6,553 nt of DNA from Paracoccaceae bacterium (GTDB lineage: Bacteria; Pseudomonadota; Alphaproteobacteria; Rhodobacterales; Rhodobacteraceae): NCBI GenBank assembly GCA_023260935.1, contig JALQTL010000192.1, forward strand, positions 1 to 6,553. The letters run 5' to 3'. Below, piece by piece: positions 1 through 5,599 of this stretch; positions within the stretch are counted from its first letter, which is position 1, and every line of letters begins with the position of its first letter. The notes under the pieces are model-generated. The model did no database searches and had not been told where the DNA came from. It worked only from the letters and a program-made list of their open reading frames with translations. The position numbers and the translations under genes were made by a program.

Positions 1-458
1 GGCGACAAGGTGAAGCCCACCAGATAATCCAGCGCGCGGCGGGCCAGATAAGCTTCGACCAGCGGCGTGTCGATATCGCGCGGTTCCTTCATCGCCTTGG
101 TCACCGCATCCTTGGTGATGGCATTGAAGGTGACGCGGGCCACGGTCTTGCCCTTCTTGAGGCTGCTGGCCAAAGCTTCCCGCAAGTGCCAGCTGATCGC
201 CTCGCCCTCGCGGTCAGGGTCGGTGGCAAGGATCAGCGTGTCATCGCTCTTCAAGGCCTCGGCAATGGCGCGCACATGCTTTTTCGACTCGGCCGCCACC
301 TCCCATGTCATGTCGAAATCATGGTCAGGGTCCACCGACCCGTCCTTTGCGGGCAGATCGCGGACATGGCCGTATGAGGCGAGAACCGTAAAGCCAGACC
401 CAAGATATTTGTTGATTGTCTTGGCCTTGGCCGGCGACTCGACAACGACGACTGGCAT
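1..458 (-). CDS. topA: DNA topoisomerase I, N-terminal part (runs off left edge)
   Basis: Type IA topoisomerase, which relaxes negatively supercoiled DNA by cutting and resealing one strand. Only the first 152 residues are in the window; the family is usually over 800 residues long. What is visible is the Toprim domain. The protein opens with MPVVVVESPAKAKTINKYLG, where Glu7 matches the catalytic acidic residue of the family. The acidic triad DPDREGE lies at residues 80-86 (Asp80, Asp82, Glu84) and is followed by the SWHL segment. The active-site tyrosine would lie outside the window. The ATG at 456-458 is chosen because the family motif begins straight after it and an AAAGGG ribosome site (465-470) sits 6 nt upstream. 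It lies 124 bp downstream of dprA on the same strand, a pairing common in alphaproteobacteria. Identity is certain; only the length is cut. Confidence 0.97.
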   Translation of the reverse strand, partial: MPVVVVESPAKAKTINKYLGSGFTVLASYGHVRDLPAKDGSVDPDHDFDMTWEVAAESKKHVRAIAEALKSDDTLILATDPDREGEAISWHLREALASSLKKGKTVARVTFNAITKDAVTKAMKEPRDIDTPLVEAYLARRALDYLVGFTLS

Positions 459-496
459 GAAATTCCCTTTTCCACATGTGCCTTGCAAGGCGCGGC

Positions 497-526
497 AAGA
501 TGTGGGCGAAGCGGCACCAATGTCAA
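497..526 (-). promoter_or_regulatory. Candidate topA promoter
   Basis: On the minus strand a perfect TTGACA (521-526) is followed after 18 nt by CATCTT (497-502), a weak -10 element. Transcription would start about 30 nt upstream of the topA ATG. The -35 match is strong, the -10 is poor, and no start-site data are available, so this is a plausible sigma-70 promoter only. Confidence 0.4.
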
Positions 527-539
527 TGCAGCATTCCGA

Positions 540-582
540 CCGGGCTTCCAATCAGGCGCCCGGCCTGCCGTAAAACGCAGGC
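540..582 (-). terminator. Tandem hairpins after dprA stop
   Basis: Directly after the dprA stop codon (minus strand) are two short inverted repeats. GCCTGC/GCAGGC has arms at 577-582 and 563-568 with an 8-nt loop containing TTTT. CCGGGC/GCCCGG has arms at 558-563 and 540-545. The two share one base, so they are alternatives rather than a stack. Neither is followed by a clear U-run, so this is at best a weak or factor-dependent terminator, and readthrough into topA is possible. Confidence 0.3.
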
Positions 583-1773
583 TCAGGCCTGATCGATGCG
601 CGACAGCAGCCCCCCGGCAGAGCGCTGCACGCGGCCATCCAGTTCCAGCGTCAGCACCTGAGCGGCCACCGTGGCGGGGGGCAGCGACAGATCGCGGATC
701 AATTGGTCTTCGGCCAGCGGGCTGGGGCCCAGCCGATCAAGGATCATGCGGTGCAGCGCGGCCGTATCGGCCAGCGGGCGGCGCACGGGTTGGGGGCCAG
801 GCAAGGGCGGCGGAGGCGGCAGGTCGACCATGTGGGCCTCCTGCGGGCCATCGGCGTCCGTAGCGCAGGCTTCGGGAAAGGGCAGGACATCGGCGCCAAT
901 GCCATCCAGCACATCCTGTGGGCCGCGCACCAGCGTGGCGCCATCCCGGATCAGCATGTTGCAGCCGGCGGCCCGCGCATCAAAGGGGTGCCCCGGCACG
1001 GCAAAGACATCGCGCCCCTGATCCAGTGCGGTGCGCGCCGTGATCAGGCTGCCAGAGCGCGCGGCCGCCTCGACCACTACAACGGCGCGCGACAGGCCCG
1101 CGACAATGCGGTTGCGCAGCGGGAAATGCCGCGCCTGCGGTTGCAGGCCCATGGGTTGCTCTGAAAGAAGGCAGCCCTCCGCCGCGATCTTGGCGGCAAG
1201 GGCTGCGTTTTCCTCGGGGTAGATCACATCCACACCGCCCGCCTGCACCGCCACGGTACCGGTGGCCAGCGTAGCCTGATGCGCTTCGGCATCAATGCCG
1301 CGGGCAAGGCCGGAAACCGTGGCCAGCCCCGCCTGCCCCAGGCCTTCGGCCAGGCGGCGCGCCATGCGCAGGCCAAGGCTGGAGGCGTTTCGCGCACCGA
1401 CAAGGGCCACCATGGGGCGGTGCAAAAGGGAACTGTCGCCCCGCGCCCACAACACGGGCGGGGCATCGGGCAGGTCAAGCAGGGCGGGAGGGTATTCGGG
1501 GCTGCCCCAGATGATCAGCCTTGCGCCGGCAATCCGGCCTTGGGAAAGTTCATGGCGGACCACCTCAACCGGGCAGGCTGCGTAATTTTCCACGCCGGCG
1601 CTGCGGGCCACATCGGGCAGCGCCAGCAGCGCTTCGCGGGCGGAACCGTGATCCTGCACCAGACGGTGCCAGGTGACTGCGCCAACCCTGCGGGAGCGAA
1701 TGAGACGAAGGCAATCCACCGGGTCATCGTCCAGGGGTGTGGGGTGGGGTGTGGGTTTGGATGTCAGTCCCAT
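583..1773 (-). CDS. dprA: DNA processing protein DprA (Smf)
   Basis: DprA binds incoming single-stranded DNA in the cytoplasm and loads RecA on it; in Rhodobacter capsulatus it is needed by recipients of gene-transfer-agent DNA. The 396-residue protein has the expected order. An N-terminal helical region (about 15-70) comes first. The Rossmann-like DprA fold (about 88-290) follows, with GARNASSLG at 126-134, SGLARGID at 154-161, AGGVDVIYP at 178-186, RNRIVAGLS at 220-228, SGSLITA at 240-246, VFAVPGHP at 256-263 and GCNMLIRDGA at 270-279. Then come a proline-rich linker (about 318-333) and a C-terminal winged-helix domain (about 338-393). The start is supported by a GAGGCGG-type ribosome site just upstream. 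All core motifs are intact, so it is probably functional. It is transcribed away from gabT and towards topA. Confidence 0.97.
   Translation of the reverse strand: MGLTSKPTPHPTPLDDDPVDCLRLIRSRRVGAVTWHRLVQDHGSAREALLALPDVARSAGVENYAACPVEVVRHELSQGRIAGARLIIWGSPEYPPALLDLPDAPPVLWARGDSSLLHRPMVALVGARNASSLGLRMARRLAEGLGQAGLATVSGLARGIDAEAHQATLATGTVAVQAGGVDVIYPEENAALAAKIAAEGCLLSEQPMGLQPQARHFPLRNRIVAGLSRAVVVVEAAARSGSLITARTALDQGRDVFAVPGHPFDARAAGCNMLIRDGATLVRGPQDVLDGIGADVLPFPEACATDADGPQEAHMVDLPPPPPLPGPQPVRRPLADTAALHRMILDRLGPSPLAEDQLIRDLSLPPATVAAQVLTLELDGRVQRSAGGLLSRIDQA
1734..1755 (+). other. Potential G-quadruplex in 5' end of dprA
   Basis: The plus strand carries four G-runs (1734-1737, 1741-1744, 1746-1749, 1753-1755) separated by loops of 3, 1 and 3 nt. 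This fits the canonical four-run G-quadruplex pattern with very short loops. It is the template strand of dprA, about 20 nt inside the gene, and encodes the Pro/Thr/His-rich N-terminus (PTPHPTPLD). Whether it folds is unknown; it may be a by-product of proline codons in a GC-rich genome. Confidence 0.45.
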
Positions 1774-1817
1774 GTCCGCCTCGCCTCATTCGCAGGGCCA
1801 CCTTGCATCGCACAGGG

Positions 1818-1832
1818 TTAACAGCAGGTGAA
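1818..1832 (-). promoter_or_regulatory. CtrA-like binding site upstream of dprA
   Basis: Read on the dprA strand this is TTCA-N7-TTAA followed by CC, matching 7 of 8 bases of the alphaproteobacterial CtrA consensus TTAA-N7-TTAA. It lies about 45 bp upstream of the dprA start codon. CtrA is reported to control dprA in Rhodobacter capsulatus, which makes the position meaningful, but a 7/8 match to a short motif is weak evidence alone. Confidence 0.4.
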
Positions 1833-1864
1833 CGCGGATCCGCTGTCGAAAATTTTTTCTGGCA

Positions 1865-1887
1865 GGTCGGATAGATGATTGCCGACC
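1865..1887. promoter_or_regulatory. GGTCGG-N11-CCGACC dyad in divergent region
   Basis: Perfect 6-bp inverted repeat (arms 1865-1870 and 1882-1887) with an 11-bp spacer, located between the divergent dprA and gabT genes and overlapping the candidate gabT -35 box. The geometry resembles an operator for a dimeric regulator. No regulator gene is in the window, so the binding protein is unknown. Confidence 0.3.
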
Positions 1888-1907
1888 CCCTTCGGTTTTG
1901 ATCAAAT
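1879..1907 (+). promoter_or_regulatory. Candidate gabT promoter
   Basis: TTGCCG (1879-1884, 4/6 to the -35 consensus) is followed after 17 nt by TCAAAT (1902-1907, 4/6 to the -10 consensus). Transcription would start near 1914, giving a leader of about 40 nt before the gabT ATG. Spacing is ideal and the matches are moderate. Confidence 0.4.
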
Positions 1908-1916
1908 GGGATCAAA
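1897..1916. promoter_or_regulatory. 20-bp palindrome overlapping gabT -10 region
   Basis: TTTGATC (1897-1903), six spacer bases, then GATCAAA (1910-1916): a perfect 7+7 inverted repeat that also contains the 10-bp palindrome TTTGATCAAA. It covers the candidate -10 box and start site of gabT, where a repressor would act. It is not an FNR/FnrL box, because that consensus needs a 4-nt spacer between TTGAT and ATCAA and here it is 8. The regulator is unknown. Confidence 0.4.
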
Positions 1917-1953
1917 GACGCCCGCCAGACTCGGGCTGCAAGGGAGCAAGACA

Positions 1954-3228
1954 ATGCTGAACGCCGAAGTTGCCAAACGCCGTGACGATGCCATTTCGCG
2001 CGGTGTGGGGATGATGACCCAGATCTATGCCGACCGCGCGTTGAACGCCGAGGTATGGGATATCGAAGGCAATCGTTACATCGATTTTGCGGCCGGCATC
2101 GCAGTGGTGAATACCGGGCACTGCCACCCCAAAGTGATGGCGGCCGTGGCCAACCAGATGACCAAGTTCACCCATACCTGCCACCAGGTGATGCCCTATG
2201 AACCCTATATCCGGCTGGCCGAGCGGCTGAATGCCAAGGTGCCGGGCAATTTTGCCAAGAAGACCATCTTCGTGACCACCGGGGCCGAGGCCTGTGAAAA
2301 CGCGGTGAAGATTGCCCGTATCGCCACCGGGCGCAACGCGGTGATCGCCTTTGGCGGCGGCTTTCACGGCCGGACCTTCATGGGCATGTCGCTGACCGGC
2401 AAGGTGGAACCCTACAAGAAGGGCTTCGGGTCGATGATGCCCGATGTCTATCACGTTCCCTTCCCGATGGATGTGCATGGCATTTCCACCAAGGATGCGA
2501 TGGCGGGCGTGGAAAAACTGTTCAAGGCCGATCTGGACCCGGCCCGCGTGGCCGCGATCATCTTCGAACCGGTGCAGGGCGAAGGCGGGTTCTATCCGGC
2601 CCCGACCGATCTGGTAAAGGCGATCCGTGCGCTGTGCGACAAGCACGGGATCATCATGATCGCGGATGAGGTGCAGACCGGCTTTGCCCGCACGGGCGCG
2701 CTGTTCGCGATGGAAGCGCATGGCGTGGCGGCGGATCTGACGACCATGGCCAAGGGCCTTGCCGGCGGCCTGCCTCTGGCGGCGGTGACGGGCCGGGCCG
2801 AGATCATGGATGCGGCCAATCCGGGCGGTCTTGGCGGCACCTATGCCGGCAACCCGCTGGGTATTGCAGCCGCCCATGCGGTGCTTGACGTGATCGAGGA
2901 GGAAAACCTTTGCGACCGCGCCAACGAGCTGGGCAGCCGCCTGAAGCAGCGCCTTGAATCGATCCGCGCCACCGCGCCCGAGATCACGGATATCCGCGGC
3001 CCCGGCTTCATGGTCGCCGTGGAATTCGCCAACCCTTCGACCAAGGAACCCGATGCCGGCTTTACCAACCGCGTCCGGATGGAGGCGCAGAAGCGCGGGC
3101 TTATCCTGCTGACCTGCGGCGTTTACGGCAATGTGGTGCGCTTCCTCGCCCCGATTACCATTCCCGATGCCCATTTCGCCGAAGCGATGGACATTCTGGA
3201 AGCCTCGGTGGCGGCCGCCCGCCAATAA
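1954..3228 (+). CDS. gabT: 4-aminobutyrate (GABA) aminotransferase
   Basis: PLP-dependent class III aminotransferase that transfers the amino group of GABA to 2-oxoglutarate, giving succinic semialdehyde and glutamate in the cytoplasm. The 424-residue protein is the same size as Escherichia coli GabT (426) and clearly collinear with it. PLP is expected on Lys267 (TTMAKGLAGG), with Asp238 in IADEVQTG contacting the pyridine nitrogen, TTGAEA at 108-113 and GGTYAGNP at 294-301. The substrate-specificity residues line up: Ile49, Arg140, Glu210 and Arg396 match Ile50, Arg141, Glu211 and Arg398 of E. coli. The ATG at 1954 is preferred because AAGGGAG lies just upstream and the protein then begins like its homologues; a longer reading from 1879 would run through the candidate promoter. 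No gabD is adjacent. A related omega-aminotransferase specificity (for example 5-aminovalerate) cannot be excluded. Confidence 0.94.
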   Translation: MLNAEVAKRRDDAISRGVGMMTQIYADRALNAEVWDIEGNRYIDFAAGIAVVNTGHCHPKVMAAVANQMTKFTHTCHQVMPYEPYIRLAERLNAKVPGNFAKKTIFVTTGAEACENAVKIARIATGRNAVIAFGGGFHGRTFMGMSLTGKVEPYKKGFGSMMPDVYHVPFPMDVHGISTKDAMAGVEKLFKADLDPARVAAIIFEPVQGEGGFYPAPTDLVKAIRALCDKHGIIMIADEVQTGFARTGALFAMEAHGVAADLTTMAKGLAGGLPLAAVTGRAEIMDAANPGGLGGTYAGNPLGIAAAHAVLDVIEEENLCDRANELGSRLKQRLESIRATAPEITDIRGPGFMVAVEFANPSTKEPDAGFTNRVRMEAQKRGLILLTCGVYGNVVRFLAPITIPDAHFAEAMDILEASVAAARQ

Positions 3229-3248
3229 GCGCCTCCGCCACAAGCGAA

Positions 3249-3276
3249 CCGGCGCCGATGGCAATTTCGGCGCTGG
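3249..3276 (+). other. Hairpin downstream of gabT
   Basis: Arms CCGGCGCCGA (3249-3258) and TCGGCGCTGG (3267-3276) form a 10-bp stem with one G-U pair and an 8-nt loop, 20 nt after the gabT stop. No U-tract follows, so it may be a factor-dependent terminator or an RNA 3'-end stabiliser rather than a classical intrinsic terminator. Confidence 0.45.
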
Positions 3277-3300
3277 AACCGGATGGTGCCTTTGGATGTT
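3275..3300 (+). promoter_or_regulatory. Possible ECF-type promoter for the lipoprotein gene
   Basis: GGAAC (3275-3279), 17 nt, then TGTT (3297-3300). This resembles the EcfG general-stress consensus GGAAC-N16/17-CGTT with one mismatch. A sigma-70-like TGTAAT (3300-3305) is also present but has no -35 box at the right distance. EcfG systems are uncommon in Rhodobacteraceae, so this is a weak suggestion. Confidence 0.2.
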
Positions 3301-3326
3301 GTAATAAAGGACACAACATCCAAAGG
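3289..3326 (+). promoter_or_regulatory. 14-bp perfect inverted repeat covering a ribosome binding site
   Basis: Arms CCTTTGGATGTTGT (3289-3302) and ACAACATCCAAAGG (3313-3326) are perfect complements around a 10-nt loop. The right arm ends in AAAGG, which is the Shine-Dalgarno sequence of the lipoprotein gene (ATG at 3335, 8 nt downstream). In RNA the stem would hide the ribosome site; in DNA it would be a large palindromic operator. There is no U-tract after it and it is immediately followed by a start codon, so a terminator role is unlikely. Confidence 0.7.
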
Positions 3327-3334
3327 TGATTCCC

Positions 3335-3595
3335 ATGAAGAAGACCATCCTTGCCCTGACGATCCTGGCCATGCCCCTTGCCGCCTGCCAGACGGCCGAA
3401 CAGAACGCGGCCCTTGGCGCGGTTTCCGGGGCAGCCCTTGGGGCGGCGGTGTCGTCCAAGGAAGACCGGACAAAAGGCGCCCTGATCGGCGCGGCAGTGG
3501 GGGTCGCGGCCTCGACCCTGATCGGCCCGGCCACTACCCCCGGCCAGTGCTATTACCGGGATGCGAACGGCCGGCGGTTCATCGCCGCGTGCTAA
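3335..3595 (+). CDS. Small glycine-zipper lipoprotein, unknown function
   Basis: An 86-residue predicted lipoprotein. Residues 1-17 form a lipoprotein signal peptide (MKKTILALTI, hydrophobic core, lipobox LAAC at 15-18), with Cys18 as the lipidated residue. Gln19 at position +2 predicts sorting to the outer membrane. Residues about 26-64 are rich in small residues with Gly/Ala repeats (GAVSGAALGAA and GALIGAAVGVA), split by a charged KEDRTKG turn; this is a glycine-zipper membrane-associated pattern like OsmB-type proteins. The tail has two cysteines (72 and 86) flanking YYRDANGRRF, which may form a periplasmic disulfide. The ATG at 3335 gives the proper signal peptide; a GTG nine bases earlier is rejected. 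It stands between gabT and a strong terminator, probably as its own unit. By analogy it may belong to envelope stress or osmotic response, but that is inference. Confidence 0.85.
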   Translation: MKKTILALTILAMPLAACQTAEQNAALGAVSGAALGAAVSSKEDRTKGALIGAAVGVAASTLIGPATTPGQCYYRDANGRRFIAAC

Positions 3596-3607
3596 GCCGA
3601 CAAGACC

Positions 3608-3647
3608 GGCCTGCCCGGAACGCCCTGACGGGCCGACCGGGCAGGCC
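3608..3647 (+). terminator. Strong hairpin terminator after the lipoprotein gene
   Basis: Arms GGCCTGCCCGG (3608-3618) and CCGGGCAGGCC (3637-3647) are an 11-bp perfect match. Inside, GCCC/GGGC (3622-3625 and 3630-3633) adds a second stem with a TGAC tetraloop. A modestly T-rich CATCTTTGCTT follows. It starts 12 nt after the lipoprotein stop codon and would insulate bioMNY from upstream transcription. The short T-run is typical for GC-rich genomes. Confidence 0.7.
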
Positions 3648-3656
3648 CATCTTTGC

Positions 3657-3685
3657 TTGGCAGCCGTGCCCGCTGCGGCTATGAC
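3657..3685 (+). promoter_or_regulatory. Candidate bioMNY promoter
   Basis: TTGGCA (3657-3662, 5/6 to the -35 consensus) is followed by exactly 17 nt and TATGAC (3680-3685, 4/6 to the -10 consensus). Transcription from about 3692 would leave a leader of about 24 nt before the bioM ATG at 3716. Its place just after the terminator fits. I see no BioR-type box (TTATMKATAA) in or near it. Confidence 0.5.
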
Positions 3686-3715
3686 CGGGGCGCACGATCC
3701 CTGGTCAGGCATGCC

Positions 3716-4459
3716 ATGCCCCTTGCTTCCCCCTTTTCCGATGACGGTATCCTGTTGCAGGACGCATCCGTGGCATTCTCCGGGCGGCGGGTGCTGCACG
3801 GCATGTCGTTGCATCTGACCGAACACCGGATCGGCATCATCGGGCGGAACGGATCAGGCAAGTCCACGCTGCTGCGGCTGATCGCGGGGCTGATTGCCCC
3901 AGACGCGGGGCATGTGCGGGTGGACGGGATCGACCCGGCGAAGGACCGGCGCAAGATGCTGACGCGGCTCGGTATCCTGTTCCAGAACCCCGATCACCAG
4001 ATTCTGTTCCCCACGGTCGAGGAGGAACTGGCCTTCGGCCTGATCCAGATGGGCGCCGACAAGGCCAAGGCCACGGCGCAGGCCCGCGCAAGGCTGGCCG
4101 CCGAGGGCCGGGCCCATTGGGCGGGGGCGGCTGTCTCTACCCTCAGCCAGGGTCAGCGACACTGGCTGTGCCTTCAGGCGATCCTGTTGATGGGGCCGGC
4201 GACGATCCTGCTGGACGAACCTCTGGCCGGGCTGGACCTGCCGATGCAGGCACGGCTGGCGCGGGCCTTTGCCACCCTGCCGCAGCGCCTGATCACCATC
4301 ACCCATGATCCGGCATCGGTTAGCGATGCCGACCGTGTGATCTGGCTGGAGGCCGGGAAGGTGCATGCGGATGGCCCGCCCGGTGACGTGCTGCCGGAAT
4401 TTGTCAGCACCATGGACCAACTGGGGATGTCGGATGCTGACGCTGACCTCTCCGGTTGA
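3716..4459 (+). CDS. bioM: Biotin ECF transporter ATPase (A component) BioM
   Basis: ATP-binding subunit of the energy-coupling-factor biotin importer, acting on the cytoplasmic face of the inner membrane with BioN and BioY. The 247-residue protein has every ABC motif: Walker A GRNGSGKST at 43-51, Q-loop Gln90 in FQNPDHQI (typical of ECF ATPases), signature LSQGQ at 143-147, Walker B TILLDEP at 163-169 with catalytic Glu168, D-loop AGLD at 171-174 and H-loop His197 (THDP). The signature has Gln where LSGGQ has Gly, a conservative variant. The ATG at 3716 is chosen because the reading frame further upstream lies inside the candidate promoter and the terminator tail; the ribosome site (AGG at 3707-3709) is weak. 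Its end overlaps bioN by 26 bp, which suggests translational coupling. Neighbours bioN and bioY fix the substrate as biotin. Confidence 0.92.
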   Translation: MPLASPFSDDGILLQDASVAFSGRRVLHGMSLHLTEHRIGIIGRNGSGKSTLLRLIAGLIAPDAGHVRVDGIDPAKDRRKMLTRLGILFQNPDHQILFPTVEEELAFGLIQMGADKAKATAQARARLAAEGRAHWAGAAVSTLSQGQRHWLCLQAILLMGPATILLDEPLAGLDLPMQARLARAFATLPQRLITITHDPASVSDADRVIWLEAGKVHADGPPGDVLPEFVSTMDQLGMSDADADLSG

Positions 4460-5030
4460 TACGCCGCTGCACCGCCTGCCGGCCGGGGGCAAGCTGGCGG
4501 TTCTGGCCCTGTTCACGGCAGGGCTGTTCTGGATCACATCACCGCTTTGGCTGACGCTTTCGCTGGCGGCGGTCTTGCTGCTGCATGGGCTGGGCGGCGC
4601 CGCCTTCGCCCGCCATGGGCTGCTTCTCTTGCGGCCGCTGTGGCCCTTCGTGGCCGTGGTCGGGCTGTGGCATCTGTGGACAGGTGACGGCATCGCGGGG
4701 ATCTCCATCATCCTGCGCATGCTGGCGGCGGTGGCGGCGGCCAATCTGGTGACGATGACCACCCGGCTTTCCGACATGATCGCCGTGCTGGAAACCATTG
4801 CCCTGCCGCTGCGCCCGGTTCTGCCGCCACGGCGGCTGGCGCTGGCGATTGCGCTGGTGATCCGCTTCGTTCCGGTGATGAGCGAGCGTCTGGCCCAGAT
4901 TGCCGAGGCTTTCCGTGCGCGAAGCCCCCGCCGGGCGGGATGGCGGATCGTCGCCCCCGCGGCACTTGCCGCGCTGGATGATGCAGAGCGGGTAGCCGAT
5001 GCCTTGCGGGCCCGGGGCGGCACAGAGTAG
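4434..5030 (+). CDS. bioN: Biotin ECF transporter transmembrane (T) component BioN
   Basis: Transmembrane coupling subunit of the biotin importer, linking the BioM ATPase to BioY. At 198 residues it is the size expected for BioN. Hydrophobic stretches at about 21-36, 37-51, 62-82 and 86-106, plus further helical segments towards the C-terminus, indicate several membrane spans. The two short Ala-Arg signatures of T components are present: ARS at 162-164 and ARG at 193-195, near the cytoplasmic coupling helices that touch the ATPases. The ATG at 4434 is preferred over an earlier in-frame codon (4365): it gives a protein starting just before the HRLPAGGKLAVL segment and has GGGG 7 nt upstream. 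It overlaps the bioM end in a different frame. The stop is 26 bp before bioY. Confidence 0.9.
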   Translation: MLTLTSPVDTPLHRLPAGGKLAVLALFTAGLFWITSPLWLTLSLAAVLLLHGLGGAAFARHGLLLLRPLWPFVAVVGLWHLWTGDGIAGISIILRMLAAVAAANLVTMTTRLSDMIAVLETIALPLRPVLPPRRLALAIALVIRFVPVMSERLAQIAEAFRARSPRRAGWRIVAPAALAALDDAERVADALRARGGTE

Positions 5031-5056
5031 AACCGCGCGAGCAACGGGAGACGCCG

Positions 5057-5599
5057 ATGGAACGCAGCCTGAGCCATATTGCCCTTTTCGCCGCCCTGAT
5101 CGCGGTGCTGGGTCTGGTGCCGAAGATCGATCTTGCTGCCGGTGTGCCGATCACGGCGCAATCCCTTGGCATCATGCTCTGCGGCACGGTGCTGGGCGCG
5201 CGGCGCGGGGCGCTGGCGGTCTTGCTGTTCCTAGGGCTTGTGGCCCTTGGCCTGCCGCTTCTTTCCGGCGGGCGGGGCGGGCTGGGCGTCTTTGCCGGGC
5301 CGTCTGTCGGGTTCCTGATCGGCTTTCCGCTGGCGGCTTTCGTGGCGGGTTTTGTGGTGGAACGGACAACGCTTGCGCCGGTCTGGGCAGCCACGGCCGG
5401 CGCTGTCATCGGCGGAATCGGCGTGCTTTACGCCTTTGGCATCGCCGGCATGGCCGTGGTACTGGGCAAGACGATGACCGAGGCCAGCTATCTGGCCATC
5501 GCCTTCCTGCCGGGTGATGTGGTCAAGGCCGTGCTGGCCGGGCTTGTGACGCAGGCGATCGCACGGGCGCGCCCCGGCGCGCTGCTGTCACGCGCCTGA
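5057..5599 (+). CDS. bioY: Biotin transporter substrate-binding (S) component BioY
   Basis: Membrane protein that binds biotin and, with BioM and BioN, imports it at high affinity; in Rhodobacter capsulatus BioY alone has been reported to transport biotin with lower affinity. The 180-residue protein shows the BioY pattern: an N-terminal hydrophobic helix (8-22), PITAQSLGIMLCGTVLGARR (31-50), which is the conserved P-T-Q segment, then LGLPLLSGGRGGLGVFAGP (64-82) and GFLIGF (85-90), and a C-terminal LPGDVVKA (151-158). About six membrane helices are expected. The start is supported by GGGAG at 5046-5050. It is the last gene of the bioMNY operon and its 3' end overlaps the opposing thiolase remnant by 12 bp, leaving no room for a dedicated terminator between them. 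Confidence 0.95.
   Translation: MERSLSHIALFAALIAVLGLVPKIDLAAGVPITAQSLGIMLCGTVLGARRGALAVLLFLGLVALGLPLLSGGRGGLGVFAGPSVGFLIGFPLAAFVAGFVVERTTLAPVWAATAGAVIGGIGVLYAFGIAGMAVVLGKTMTEASYLAIAFLPGDVVKAVLAGLVTQAIARARPGALLSRA

Noticed and set aside
67..573. 168-codon plus-strand frame at the left edge
   Set aside because: It is the antisense of topA, whose Toprim motifs are unmistakable on the minus strand.
1834..1858. Intrinsic terminator formed by the GCGGATCCGC palindrome and the following T-run
   Set aside because: The palindrome has no loop and the T-run is separated by several bases; it lies in a divergent promoter region where no transcript needs to end.
1897..1916. FNR/FnrL box upstream of gabT
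   Set aside because: The half-sites TTGAT and ATCAA are 8 nt apart rather than the required 4.
1912..3534. 540-codon open frame on the minus strand opposite gabT
   Set aside because: It is antisense to a clear gabT, has a composition rich in His, Arg and Gly typical of GC-rich shadow frames, and shows no known domain.
3854..5161. 435-codon open frame on the minus strand opposite bioM and bioN
   Set aside because: Antisense to well-recognised transporter genes, arginine/serine-rich low-complexity content, no domain.
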